Assembly (NCBI GenBank): GCA_030153605.1
Contig: JASKLO010000003.1
Span: forward strand, 1-64,000
Length of the DNA stretch: 64,000 bases
Direction: 5' to 3'
DNA from: Thermosipho sp. (in: thermotogales)
Lineage (GTDB): Bacteria; Thermotogota; Thermotogae; Thermotogales; Fervidobacteriaceae
Below the pieces are notes generated by a model. It made no database searches and had not been told where the DNA came from. It saw only the letters and a program-made list of their open reading frames with translations. Made by a program: the position numbers and the translations under genes. Positions 16,604 through 26,560 of this stretch are shown here, one piece after another; within the stretch, counting starts at the first letter, position 1; each line of letters starts with the position of its first letter.

Positions 16604-19069
16604 ATGAAAAAGATTTCAATTATATTGCTAATATTTTTGATATCAATATTTATTTTTGCAAATTGGCAAGATAAAGTTATTTATTTCATAATGATTGATC
16701 GTTTTAATGATGGCAATCCTTTAAACAATGACCAAGGATTTAATGAATATAGTAGTTATGACGGAGCAAAATTCAGTGGAGGAGATTTGGCTGGAATTAT
16801 TCAGAAAATTGATTATATTAAAAATTTGGGAGTTGATGGAATCTGGATAACGCCTCCTGTTGCAAATCAATGGTGGGATCCTTGGGTCAATTATGGTGGA
16901 TATCATGGATATTGGGCAAGAAATTTCAAACAAGTAGATGAACATTTTGGAAATTTAGAAGATTATAAAACCTTATCAAAGGTTTTACATGAAAACAATA
17001 TGGTATTAATTCAAGATATAGTAGTTAATCATGTTGGAAATTATTTTAGGTTTAATAATGGGAAATTTGAAATTAATGTTGGTAGTGTCCCCACAAAAGC
17101 ACCAACTCAATATCCTTTTAATTTAAATGATTTTAATGATCCCAGTCAAAGGGAAATGAATATTTATCATTGGACTGAAGATATAAAAGATTATAAAGAT
17201 CCAGTTCAAAAATTAAACAATCAACTTTCAGGATTGGATGATCTTAACACTGAAAATCAAATTGTTAGAGAAGTACTTAAAGAATCTTACATTTATTGGA
17301 TTAAAGAAGTAGATATAGATGGTTTTAGAGTAGACACAGCAATGTATGTTCCAAAAGATTTTTGGAAAGATTTCTTTTTAGGTAAAAATGGCATTTATTC
17401 TCAAAAAAGTAATTTTATTTCTTTTGGAGAAGTTTGGCTTACATCAAAACCTTTAAAAGATGATGCTGAAAAAGAAATAGAGACTTATTTTGATAGTGGC
17501 TTTAATTCTATGCTTGATTTTCCTTTGAATGAAGAAATTAAAAGAGTTATTAAAGGAGGGCAACCCACTAAATACCTTGCATATAGGCTTGAAAGAAGAA
17601 ATGAACTTTTAAATAAAGGTGTTTTGGTAACGTTTATTGATAATCATGATATGGAAAGATTTTTAAAGGGCACACAACCTGTAGTTTTAAAACAAGCTCT
17701 ATTATTCTTAATGACTATACCTGGAATGCCAGTGATTTACTATGGCACAGAGCAATATTTTACAGAAACTAGAGCTTCAATGTTTAAAAATGGCTGGGGT
17801 TCAAATCGAAAAGATCATTTTAATGAAGAAAGTGAAATTTATAGTTTTATAAGAGATATTATTAGTTTTAGAAAACAACATCCTGCCACTAGATATGGAA
17901 ATGTAAAAGCTATTTATTCAGAAGATTCATCTGGATTATTGGTTTTTATATTGGATAGCAGCGAAGAAAAATTGTTAGTTGTTATGAATACATCAGATAT
18001 TAAAAAAATAGCTAATATGAAAACTGATTTGAATGAGGGAACAATTTTAAAATCTGTATATAATTTTAGAGGAAACTCATTCGACATAACTGTAAAGAAA
18101 AATGGATATATACCAATTACGGTTCCTGAAAGAAGTTTAATGGTTTATGAAATCACTGAAGACAAAGTGAAAGTAAGAGATATAAAATTTGATTTTAAAG
18201 TGAACATAAAAAATAATCTGACAATACAAAAAGAGTTTGTTGTTGAAGGCGAAACAAATGCAAAATATGTTTATTTTTATATTGACGGAAATTATTTTTC
18301 TGAAACAAAATTAAATGTGGTAGATGGTAAATTTTCTTTTGTAATTGATCCATATAAATTTGATCCAGGAGAACATAAGATCCTATTTAAACTAAGAGGG
18401 AAAAATGTTAAAGAGACACAATATTTAGAAGAAATAAGTTTTAATATAGATCTTCAAAAAAAAGAATTAGCCTTTGCACTTGATCCTATTGGTGATGATA
18501 AAGGTCCTAATGGAACATATTTATATCCCACCGACCCTTCATTTAAAAGGCAAATGGATATTATCTCAGCTAAAGTTGAAAAAATTGGTTCTACTTTAAT
18601 AATATATATTAAACCTAGAGATTTAACGACAAGTTGGAATCCTCCTTACGGATTTGATCACGTTACTTATCAAATTTTTATTGATGATCCTTCTAAAAAA
18701 GGTGCGAAATATCTTCCATATCAAAATCATGAAATAGATGATTGGGACTTTGAAATTTTTGTTACAGGTTGGTCATCTGCTTTATATTCTTCTGAAGGCG
18801 CAAGTAAAAACAGTTTTGGAAATCAAATTTTATCTCCTGATGTTTTAATTGAAAATGGTTGGATTAAAATCATAATTAAAGGTTATGCATTGAGAAATCC
18901 TGAGACATTTGATAACTGGAAAATTTATATTACTTCGTGGGATTATGATGGCGTTGAATCAAAATTTAGGCCAATTAATAAAGAACCAAAAGCCTATGTT
19001 ATAGGTGGAGGAGACGAATTTGATCCATATATTATGGATGATTTAACATTAATTTTGAAGGATAAATAA
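16604..19069 (+). CDS. Secreted alpha-amylase family (GH13) enzyme with C-terminal accessory domains
   Basis: The 821-residue protein has an N-terminal signal peptide ending near F-I-F-A-N. The GH13 barrel begins at once (D-K-V-I-Y-F-I-M-I-D-R-F-N-D-G). Catalytic residues are Asp 244 (D-G-F-R-V-D-T-A), Glu 276 (F-G-E-V-W) and Asp 349 (I-D-N-H-D). After about residue 510 come a beta-sandwich segment (P-G-E-H-K-I-L-F-K-L-R-G) and a C-terminal region of about 200 residues (D-P-x-G-D-D-x-G-x-G-T-Y, Y-P-T-D) resembling the glucodextranase/amylopullulanase C-terminal domain. It should hydrolyse starch-like glucans outside the cytoplasm. Amylase versus pullulanase specificity is not resolved. Confidence 0.92.
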   Translation: MKKISIILLIFLISIFIFANWQDKVIYFIMIDRFNDGNPLNNDQGFNEYSSYDGAKFSGGDLAGIIQKIDYIKNLGVDGIWITPPVANQWWDPWVNYGGYHGYWARNFKQVDEHFGNLEDYKTLSKVLHENNMVLIQDIVVNHVGNYFRFNNGKFEINVGSVPTKAPTQYPFNLNDFNDPSQREMNIYHWTEDIKDYKDPVQKLNNQLSGLDDLNTENQIVREVLKESYIYWIKEVDIDGFRVDTAMYVPKDFWKDFFLGKNGIYSQKSNFISFGEVWLTSKPLKDDAEKEIETYFDSGFNSMLDFPLNEEIKRVIKGGQPTKYLAYRLERRNELLNKGVLVTFIDNHDMERFLKGTQPVVLKQALLFLMTIPGMPVIYYGTEQYFTETRASMFKNGWGSNRKDHFNEESEIYSFIRDIISFRKQHPATRYGNVKAIYSEDSSGLLVFILDSSEEKLLVVMNTSDIKKIANMKTDLNEGTILKSVYNFRGNSFDITVKKNGYIPITVPERSLMVYEITEDKVKVRDIKFDFKVNIKNNLTIQKEFVVEGETNAKYVYFYIDGNYFSETKLNVVDGKFSFVIDPYKFDPGEHKILFKLRGKNVKETQYLEEISFNIDLQKKELAFALDPIGDDKGPNGTYLYPTDPSFKRQMDIISAKVEKIGSTLIIYIKPRDLTTSWNPPYGFDHVTYQIFIDDPSKKGAKYLPYQNHEIDDWDFEIFVTGWSSALYSSEGASKNSFGNQILSPDVLIENGWIKIIIKGYALRNPETFDNWKIYITSWDYDGVESKFRPINKEPKAYVIGGGDEFDPYIMDDLTLILKDK

Positions 19070-19137
19070 GTAATTAATTTTCATTTTATGTTATGGAATT
19101 TTTATATGTTTTTAGAAATGCTTAGGAGGTGAAAAAT

Positions 19138-19605
19138 ATGATTGATAAAAAGGCACCAAATTTTTGCCTATACGATAAAGACGAAAGAAAAGTATGTTTG
19201 GATGATTTTAAAGGGAAATGGGTTGTACTTTATTTTTATCCTAAGGATAATACTCCCGGTTGTACAAGAGAAGCTTTAGATTTTTCCGAATATAAAGAGG
19301 AATTTGAAAAAGAATCAGCTGTAATTATTGGTATAAGTAAAGATTCACCAGAAAAACATAAAAAATTTATTGAGAAGCATAACCTTAAAATTTTATTATT
19401 AAGTGACGAAAATCATGAAGTACATGAATTGTATGGTGCCTGGGGTAAAAAGAAAAACTATGGTAGGGAATATTTTGGAACTATAAGAACAACAATATTA
19501 ATTGATCCTGATGGTAATATAAAATATGTTTGGAATAATGTAAAAGTTAATGGGCATGTAAAAAAGGTTTTGGATAAATTAAAAGAAATTAAAAACGCTT
19601 CATAG
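19138..19605 (+). CDS. bcp: Peroxiredoxin, Bcp/PrxQ family
   Basis: The 155-residue thioredoxin-fold peroxidase has the active-site stretch Y-P-K-D-N-T-P-G-C-T-R-E-A, whose Cys is peroxidatic. The resolving Cys usual five residues later in PrxQ is replaced by Leu. Two other cysteines lie near the N-terminus (F-C-L-Y-D and V-C-L-D-D), so it may use another resolving Cys or work as a 1-Cys enzyme. ATG 19138 follows AGGAGGTG; the GTG at 19129 is part of that site. Confidence 0.93.
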   Translation: MIDKKAPNFCLYDKDERKVCLDDFKGKWVVLYFYPKDNTPGCTREALDFSEYKEEFEKESAVIIGISKDSPEKHKKFIEKHNLKILLLSDENHEVHELYGAWGKKKNYGREYFGTIRTTILIDPDGNIKYVWNNVKVNGHVKKVLDKLKEIKNAS

Positions 19606-19663
19606 ATTGATGATAAAGAAAAACTAGCTTTTAATTTTGGTATTAAAAAGAAATTTTTAGGGA

Positions 19664-20305
19664 GTGGTTAAAATAAAAAAACTTAGAAAATTATTAGAAG
19701 ATATAAATAGCATATTAGATATTGCTAAAAATCAAGTTGAAAAAAGATGGGAAGAATTTAAAAAAATAGGTAAACAAGGAAGTGAAGAAGATTTATTTGT
19801 TGAACTTTCTTTTTGTGTGTTAACAGCAAATTGGTCTGCAAAAGGTGGTATTAAAGCCCAAGAAGAGATAGGTAAAGGTTTTATTACTTATTCATTAGAT
19901 GAACTTGAATTAGCTTTAAGAAAAGTAGGCCATAGATTTCCAAAAGCAAGAGCTAAGTATATTTTTCAAAATAGGTGGGTTATTGGAAATCTCAAAAAGA
20001 TTATTACATTAAATGTTGACGAATCAAGAGAATATTTGGTTAAGAATATTAAAGGAATAGGCTGGAAGGAATCTTCACATTTTTTGAGAAATGTTGGAAT
20101 TTGTGACGTAGCAATTTTAGATAAGCATATTTTGAGAATTTTAAAAGAGTATGAATTAATCGAACAAATTCCAAAAAGTTGGTCTAAAAATCGATATTTA
20201 GAAATAGAAAAAATTTTTAAAAAAGTTTCGAAGATGTTTGAGGAATGTCCTGGAAAATTTGATTTGTATTTATGGTATTATTTAAAAGGCGTTGTTGAAA
20301 AATAA
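19664..20305 (+). CDS. 8-oxoguanine DNA glycosylase/AP lyase, Ogg2 type
   Basis: This helix-hairpin-helix glycosylase of the archaeal/Thermotoga Ogg2 group excises 8-oxoguanine. Its HhH is N-I-K-G-I-G-W-K-E-S-S-H-F-L, with the Schiff-base Lys, and the catalytic Asp lies in A-I-L-D-K-H-I-L-R. F-C-V-L-T-A-N-W-S-A-K-G-G and K-F-D-L-Y-L-W-Y are family signatures. Length (up to 213 residues) fits. The start is uncertain: GTG 19664 overlaps the AGGGAG site at 19659-19664, and an ATA at 19673 has better spacing. No canonical start follows nearby. Confidence 0.93.
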   Translation: MVKIKKLRKLLEDINSILDIAKNQVEKRWEEFKKIGKQGSEEDLFVELSFCVLTANWSAKGGIKAQEEIGKGFITYSLDELELALRKVGHRFPKARAKYIFQNRWVIGNLKKIITLNVDESREYLVKNIKGIGWKESSHFLRNVGICDVAILDKHILRILKEYELIEQIPKSWSKNRYLEIEKIFKKVSKMFEECPGKFDLYLWYYLKGVVEK

Positions 20306-20323
20306 AGGTGTGGAGGGATTAAA

Positions 20324-21103
20324 TTGAAAACTATTTCTCAAAAGCTTTATGAAGCATCATTAAATTATTTAAATGATTCTAAAATAGAAGACTTTGTAAT
20401 AGGCATTGGATTAACAGCTGTCCGTTTAAATGACGGAAGAACAGGTGTTTGTTATACTAATAAAGGAGATACTTTAGGACGTTGTGAAGAATTTTACACC
20501 TGTACAGGTGATAGCGGTAATCCACAAACTAAGGTTAATTTAGGGATGAAAACTGATGAATTGCTCAAAATAGGATTGTTTTCTGGTGATCCTTTATTAA
20601 GATCTGTTGCGTATGCAGCTCTAAATGCTGTTTTTTCTGTTCCTGAAATTGAAAAAAATTATAAAAAGGGAGATATTAGTAAGTTTTTGGAAGTTAGTTT
20701 TGATGATATTGTTGGCATGATTGGTGAAATAACACCTCTAATTAATTTATGGGAGCCTTTGGTATGGGATATATTAATTTTTGATCGAAATAGAAGAAAT
20801 GAAAAAGTTTTTCCTGATTGGGCAATAGTTGACTTTCTTCCAAAATGTTCAATTGTTGTTATAACTGGTTCATCTGTAGCAAATGGAACAATAGATTGGA
20901 TATTAAATTATGTAAATACGGATAGAGTTGCTATTATAGGTCCTTCAACGCCTTTGGTTCCAGGAGTTTTTGGAGTAAAAGTTTTGGCTGGAGTAAAAGT
21001 TGTTAATAGTGAAAAACTGTTTGATTTAATTTCCAAAGGAGCAGGAACTAAAAAAATTGTTGCAGAAAAAGTTGTTGAAAAGGTTGTATTAATAGATGAC
21101 TAA
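20324..21103 (+). CDS. DUF4213/DUF364 protein, putative heavy-metal chelation family
   Basis: The 259-residue protein has an N-terminal DUF4213-like part (V-I-G-I-G-L-T-A-V-R-L-N, C-Y-T-N-K-G-D) and a C-terminal Rossmann-like DUF364 part (V-V-I-T-G-S-S-V-A-N-G-T-I, then I-I-G-P-S-T-P-L-V-P). The family is sometimes described as metal-chelate related because homologues sit beside metal transporters; no transporter is nearby here. TTG 20324 follows GGAGGG. It ends at a strong terminator. The role is unproven. Confidence 0.8.
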   Translation: MKTISQKLYEASLNYLNDSKIEDFVIGIGLTAVRLNDGRTGVCYTNKGDTLGRCEEFYTCTGDSGNPQTKVNLGMKTDELLKIGLFSGDPLLRSVAYAALNAVFSVPEIEKNYKKGDISKFLEVSFDDIVGMIGEITPLINLWEPLVWDILIFDRNRRNEKVFPDWAIVDFLPKCSIVVITGSSVANGTIDWILNYVNTDRVAIIGPSTPLVPGVFGVKVLAGVKVVNSEKLFDLISKGAGTKKIVAEKVVEKVVLIDD

Positions 21104-21115
21104 TTTTCTAAAATA

Positions 21116-21152
21116 AAAAAGAGCGCTTATACATTTTGAAAGCGCTCTTTTT
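21116..21152. terminator. Bidirectional terminator between the DUF364 and lepB genes
   Basis: AAAAAGAGCGCTT (21116-21128) pairs with AAGCGCTCTTTTT (21140-21152). The A-run on one side and T-run on the other serve both strands, between convergent genes. Confidence 0.93.
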
Positions 21153-21168
21153 ATTTTTTGACTTTTTA

Positions 21169-22035
21169 TTAAAATTTAGGTAATGGCTGAACAGGTCCAA
21201 AGTTGCTAATTGGCCAAATCCTAAGTATTGGCCTTCCAATTACAGCATTTTTAGGAACAAATCCAAAATATCTACTATCCAAACTTTCTGGAGAATTATC
21301 ACCCATGAAAAAGTAAAAACCTTTAGGAATTTTGATAAAAACTTGATTGTTTTCAGTCCAAATATAATCTTCAAATTTTATATTGTTAGGAGTAATATAT
21401 TTGTCTACATATTCATTATATGGAATACCATATGGTACAGGATCCATACCTCCAATAATACTAAAAATAATATTTGCAAGTTCAGAACCATATTTAAGAG
21501 CAATTGTGTAAAGATAATCTCTATATTTTTGTTGGTCACTCCTTAATCTACTTGCTTCATCAAGGTATTTCCAAAGATTTGGATATTTGAAAACTCCATC
21601 TGGCTCGTAATTAATGTTTTTAAGATTTTCAGGAATTTTACCATTAACAAAAAGTTTCCAATTCCCGTCAACCTTCTTTAAAGTTAAAATATCCCCTTCT
21701 TTACCTACAAGACGTTTAACATATTTCACATGCCCTTTAAATTCCCTAGGTGAAAATAAATCCATTAATTTATCAAAGGCCCTAAGCATTCTTTCTGCCC
21801 TTTCATCACGGAAAGGCGTCCAAAATACAACAATTTCTCCAATTTCAGGTTCGCTAGCTTGGTAAGTTATTTTTTCAATAAAAAGTCGGTCCCCAACATT
21901 TATTGTTGGAATCATAGATCCAGTGGGGACCAACATTGTTTCAAAAACAAATAATCGAATAATCGTTGCTGCTACAAATGCATATACAAGAGTGATAATT
22001 ACTTCTCTAAAGATTTGAGAAGGAGTTTTTTTCAT
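21169..22035 (-). CDS. lepB: Signal peptidase I
   Basis: The 288-residue membrane protease has a membrane anchor near residues 10-30. The catalytic Ser is in M-L-V-P-T-G-S-M-I-P-T-I and the general-base Lys in V-K-R-L-V-G-K-E-G-D. F-M-G-D-N-S-P-E-S-L-D-S-R is the conserved box E. It cleaves signal peptides outside the membrane. An insert of about 90 residues between the catalytic Lys and box E makes it longer than minimal enzymes. It is the last gene of the ffh-rplS operon, 5 bases after rplS. Confidence 0.95.
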   Translation of the reverse strand: MKKTPSQIFREVIITLVYAFVAATIIRLFVFETMLVPTGSMIPTINVGDRLFIEKITYQASEPEIGEIVVFWTPFRDERAERMLRAFDKLMDLFSPREFKGHVKYVKRLVGKEGDILTLKKVDGNWKLFVNGKIPENLKNINYEPDGVFKYPNLWKYLDEASRLRSDQQKYRDYLYTIALKYGSELANIIFSIIGGMDPVPYGIPYNEYVDKYITPNNIKFEDYIWTENNQVFIKIPKGFYFFMGDNSPESLDSRYFGFVPKNAVIGRPILRIWPISNFGPVQPLPKF

Positions 22036-22040
22036 AAAGA

Positions 22041-22388
22041 TTACCTTCTCTCCTTAATTTTCACCTTTCCGCGAATATCTCTTAGATAATAAAGTTTTGC
22101 TCTTCTTACTTTACCTTTGCGTACAACTTCAATTTTTTGAATTACAGGTGCATAAAGTGGGAAAATTCTTTCAACACCAACACCATTTGCTCCAATTCTT
22201 CTAACAGTAAAGGTTTTGTTTACACCGGAGCCTCTTAAAGAAATTACAATACCTTCAAAGGCTTGTGTTCTTTCTTTGTTTCCTTCTTTAAATTTTACGT
22301 ATACTCTAACTGTATCTCCGGGTCTGAAATCTGGAACTTCTTTAATTTGGTCCTTTTCAATAATTCTAATGAGATTATCCATACTCAT
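22041..22388 (-). CDS. rplS: 50S ribosomal protein L19
   Basis: 115 residues, normal for L19. [12 protein letters not shown] and [10 protein letters not shown] are diagnostic, followed by [13 protein letters not shown]. It lies at the 30S-50S interface. ATG 22388 follows GGAGGGATTTAC. Its place after trmD is the common bacterial order. Confidence 0.98.
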   Translation of the reverse strand: MSMDNLIRIIEKDQIKEVPDFRPGDTVRVYVKFKEGNKERTQAFEGIVISLRGSGVNKTFTVRRIGANGVGVERIFPLYAPVIQKIEVVRKGKVRRAKLYYLRDIRGKVKIKERR

Positions 22389-22401
22389 GTAAATCCCTCC
22401 T

Positions 22402-23694
<1,293 letters not shown>

Positions 23695-23698
<4 letters not shown>

Positions 23699-24231
23699 TC
23701 TAACCACTCCGGGAGTTTAACAATAATTTTTTTGTTAGATTTGTCGATAGATAAAATATAATCATTAATAACAGGAATTAAAATTTCATTTTCAGTATCT
23801 TTATTTAAAACTAAAACATCGTTACTTCCTGTCTGAATGATTTCATCAACTCTTCCCACAAGATTTCCATCTTCATCAAAAACATCAGAATTAATAATTT
23901 CAAAGAAATAATATTCATCATTTTTTATGGGAGGTAATTCATTTTTATCAATAAAAACTTTACTCCCGGAAAGTTTTTTTGCATTTTCTACATTTTCAAT
24001 TCCTTGTACTTTAATAAGATAAACCCCATTACCTAGTCTCATATTAACAATTTTTGCTAATAAAAATACTTTGTTTTTTTCATTATATAAAATCACTTCA
24101 GTTAAAGATTCAATTATTTCCGGGACATTTGTAAAAGGATGAAGCTTCAACTCTCCTTCAAGCCCGTGTGTTTTACCAATTATTCCCACTGCTATTTTAT
24201 CTTTTAAGAGCTCTTGGAGAGTTTTTATCAT
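23695..24231 (-). CDS. rimM: 16S rRNA processing protein RimM
   Basis: 178 residues, typical of the family. The N-terminal barrel has V-G-I-I-G-K-T-H-G-L-E-G-E-L-K, and the PRC-barrel C-terminal half has F-E-I-I-N-S-D-V-F-D-E-D-G. It assists 30S head assembly with S19. Its start overlaps the khpA stop by 4 bases, and its stop overlaps the trmD start. Confidence 0.96.
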
Positions 24232-24452
24232 CTTACCACCTTCAAAATAAAGTCATTTTCATCTGTAATTGAAGAAAGTAAAATTTTGATTGATTTAATT
24301 GTTCTACCATCTTTACCAATCACTTGTCCAACATCTTCTGAATTAACAGAAATTTCGAAGACTTTTTTACCATCTTCATCAAATTCCAACACAACAACGT
24401 CATCGGGATTTTTCACAATTCCCTTGAGTATGTACTCAAGGAGTTCCTTCAT
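24228..24452 (-). CDS. khpA: KH-domain RNA-binding protein
   Basis: The 74-residue single KH domain has the RNA-binding loop [10 protein letters not shown] (G-x-x-G type). It is encoded between rpsP and rimM, the standard place for KhpA/YlqC. It overlaps its neighbours by 4 bases at both ends, which indicates coupled translation. It may be a small RNA chaperone; note that hfq is also present in this window. Confidence 0.92.
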   Translation of the reverse strand: MKELLEYILKGIVKNPDDVVVLEFDEDGKKVFEISVNSEDVGQVIGKDGRTIKSIKILLSSITDENDFILKVVR

Positions 24453-24733
24453 TGATTAGCCTCCTTTTTTTGTGCCTTAATTTCGTTTACTTTTTTAAAT
24501 ACACCAGCTTTGCTTAAGAGATTTCTAACTGTTTCACTTGGTTGAGCACCCTTTAATATCCATTCAACTGCTCTTTCAACATCAACGTTTAATATAAATG
24601 GATCTTTAACAGGATCATAATAGCCTAAACTTTCAATATAAGCACCATCTCTTCTTTTTCTTTGATCAACTACAACTATTCTGTAGAAAGGTTGTTTTTT
24701 CTTTCCCATACGGGTAAGTCTAATCCTAACCAC
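24449..24733 (-). CDS. rpsP: 30S ribosomal protein S16
   Basis: 94 residues. [20 protein letters not shown] and Y-D-P-V-K-D-P are diagnostic of S16, an early 30S assembly protein. Start GTG 24733 lies 7 bases after GGAGGTG. It is second in the ffh operon. Confidence 0.98.
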   Translation of the reverse strand: MVRIRLTRMGKKKQPFYRIVVVDQRKRRDGAYIESLGYYDPVKDPFILNVDVERAVEWILKGAQPSETVRNLLSKAGVFKKVNEIKAQKKEANQ

Positions 24734-24763
24734 GCTAACACCTCCGTTTTTATTTTAGATTTG

Positions 24764-26071
24764 CTAAAATTTTAATCCTCTTAAACCAAAAGGAATTTTT
24801 CCTTTTTTAAACATTTTCATCATTTTTTTCATTTCTTCATAATTTTTCAAAAGTTTATTTATATCTTGAACATTTGTACCACTGCCTTTAGCAATTCTTC
24901 TTTTCCTACTTGCATTAAGAATTTTTGGATTCTTTCTTTCTTCTGGCGTCATTGAATTAATAATTGCTTCTATAGTTTTAAGTTCTTTTTCACCGGTATT
25001 AGGATCTACTTTAGGAGCACCTGGAATCATCTCTAAAATTTTTGACAATGAACCAAGTTTTTTAATTTCTTTAAGTTGTTCTTGGAAATCTTCTAAAGTG
25101 AAATCAGCTTCAATCATTTTTTTGCCTAATTTTTGCATTTTTTCTTTATCTAATTCTTGCTCTGCTTTTTCAATTAAGCTTAAAACATCACCTAAACCTA
25201 ATATTCTATTAGCAATTCTATCAGGATAGAAATCTTCAAAATCATCAATTTTTTCACCGACTCCAATAAATTTAATAGGTTTATTAGTAATATAACGTAT
25301 TGATAATACAACTCCTCCACGTGCGTCTCCATCCATTTTAGTGACTACAAAACCAGATACGTCTAATCTGTCGTTGAATATTTTAGCTGAATTTACCGCA
25401 TCTTGACCCGCCATTGCGTCAATAACCATTAAAATTTCATCAGGATTTACTTTTTCTTTTATTTGTTCAAGCTCTACCATCATTTCATCGTCAATGTGTA
25501 ATCTACCAGCAGTATCTAAAATTGCAACATTGTATCCACTATCTTTAATTTCCTTCATTGCAGCATCTACTATTTTTAAAGGATTTTTCCTGTCTCCTGT
25601 TATAACAGGTACTTCTATTTTCTTTCCAAGTGTAATTAGCTGATCAATAGCTGCAGGTCTGTAAGTATCGGCCGCTATAAGAACAGGATTTTTACCTTTC
25701 TTTTTTAGAAAATTTGCTAACTTTGCTGCAGTTGTAGTTTTACCACTTCCTTGAAGACCTACAAGCATAATAAATGCAGGTGTATGAACAAGATTTAAAG
25801 GGGCTTTTTCGCCCATTAATTTTATTAATTCGTCTCTTAAAATTTTAATAAACATTTGATCTGGAGTAAGTGATTTAAGAACGTTCTCACCTAAAGCCTT
25901 ATTTTTAACATCTTCAATAAAGTTTTTTACAACTTTATAATTAACATCAGCTTCCAGTAAAGAAAGTTTTACGATTTTTATGGCTTCCTGAATGTTTTTT
26001 TCAGTTATTTTCCCTTTGCCTGCTAAAGATTTAAGTGCTTTAGTTAATTTTTCTTGCAAATTTTCAAACAA
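24764..26071 (-). CDS. ffh: Signal recognition particle protein Ffh (SRP54)
   Basis: The 435-residue SRP GTPase binds 4.5S RNA and signal sequences for co-translational membrane targeting. The G domain has G-L-Q-G-S-G-K-T-T-T-A-A-K-L (P-loop), D-T-A-G-R-L-H and T-K-M-D-G-D-A-R-G-G. The Met-rich M domain at the end includes R-I-A-K-G-S-G-T and M-K-K-M-M-K-M-F. TTG 26071 (M-F-E-N-L-Q-E-K-L) has AGAGGGG 8 bases upstream. It is the first gene of the eight-gene operon ffh to lepB. Confidence 0.97.
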   Translation of the reverse strand: MFENLQEKLTKALKSLAGKGKITEKNIQEAIKIVKLSLLEADVNYKVVKNFIEDVKNKALGENVLKSLTPDQMFIKILRDELIKLMGEKAPLNLVHTPAFIMLVGLQGSGKTTTAAKLANFLKKKGKNPVLIAADTYRPAAIDQLITLGKKIEVPVITGDRKNPLKIVDAAMKEIKDSGYNVAILDTAGRLHIDDEMMVELEQIKEKVNPDEILMVIDAMAGQDAVNSAKIFNDRLDVSGFVVTKMDGDARGGVVLSIRYITNKPIKFIGVGEKIDDFEDFYPDRIANRILGLGDVLSLIEKAEQELDKEKMQKLGKKMIEADFTLEDFQEQLKEIKKLGSLSKILEMIPGAPKVDPNTGEKELKTIEAIINSMTPEERKNPKILNASRKRRIAKGSGTNVQDINKLLKNYEEMKKMMKMFKKGKIPFGLRGLKF

Positions 26072-26101
26072 ATAAATCACCCCTCTGAATCTCTAAGTTA
26101 A

Positions 26102-26129
26102 AGTATATTACAGTTTAGGATTTTTTCAA
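26102..26129 (-). promoter_or_regulatory. Promoter of the ffh-lepB operon
   Basis: Minus-strand -35 TTGAAA (26129-26124), 16-base spacer, -10 TATACT (26107-26102), about 30 bases before the ffh start. Confidence 0.65.
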
Positions 26130-26359
26130 TTAATTTAAATTCACAATTGATAATATCAAGAAAATTAAATGTAACAAAAACATTACGACTGTTATTTGTG
26201 TTAACTTAACTGAGGTGTTTAATGTAACTAAAATTTAACAATCAACAAAGTGGTGTGTTTTGTTATACTCAATATATTTAGATTCTTTTGAATAGAAAAT
26301 CGAATATGAATTATCGGCTGTGAGTATAAGGTATTTGCATAATTTTATTATATCTTTAG
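26130..26359. other. Gene-free stretch between the ffh and thiamine promoters
   Basis: The divergent gap between ffh and the thiamine genes is about 490 bases. Besides the two promoters and the riboswitch, this 230-base part has no ORF with a ribosome binding site. It contains AATGT-N7-ACATT at 26168-26184 (a 5-bp inverted repeat). AATGTAAC occurs twice, at about 26168 and 26221. I assign no function. Confidence 0.4.
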
Positions 26360-26388
26360 TTGAATTTTTTAAGAAGAAGGTGTATAAT
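26360..26388 (+). promoter_or_regulatory. Promoter of the thiamine transporter operon
   Basis: -35 TTGAAT (26360-26365), 17-base spacer, -10 TATAAT (26383-26388). Transcription would start near 26395, just ahead of the riboswitch. Confidence 0.8.
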
Positions 26389-26412
26389 AAATTTGAAAGT
26401 TAATATTTTTTT

Positions 26413-26505
26413 CCCAAGGGGAGCTCCTTAAACCGGGGCTGAGAGGAAGGTGGAAACCTTCGACCCTTAGAACCTGAACCGGGTAATGCCGGCGGAGGGA
26501 TTGGG
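26413..26505 (+). ncRNA. TPP riboswitch (THI element)
   Basis: Conserved aptamer parts are visible: CTGAGAGG near 26439, and ACCTGAACC followed by GGGTAATGCCGGCGGAGGGA (26481-26500). The closing helix P1 is CCCAA (26413-26417) with TTGGG (26501-26505). The segment is far more G+C-rich than its surroundings. It binds thiamine pyrophosphate and controls the thiamine transport genes downstream. Confidence 0.96.
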
Positions 26506-26519
26506 TAATATTCTAAAAT

Positions 26520-26546
26520 TCCCTCCATTTGGAGGGATTATTTTTT
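26520..26546 (+). terminator. Expression-platform terminator of the TPP riboswitch
   Basis: TCCCTCC (26520-26526), loop ATTT, GGAGGGA (26531-26537), then TTATTTTTT. The same TCCCTCC can also pair with GGAGGGA in the aptamer 3' end (26494-26500) or around the ribosome binding site (26550-26556), so ligand binding can switch between the forms. Confidence 0.85.
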
Positions 26547-26560
26547 AAAGGAGGGAGATT

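Noticed and set aside
16489-16674. 61-codon ORF before the amylase gene
   Set aside because: It has no ribosome binding site, an amino-acid mix typical of translated AT-rich spacer, and it runs into the amylase coding region in another frame.
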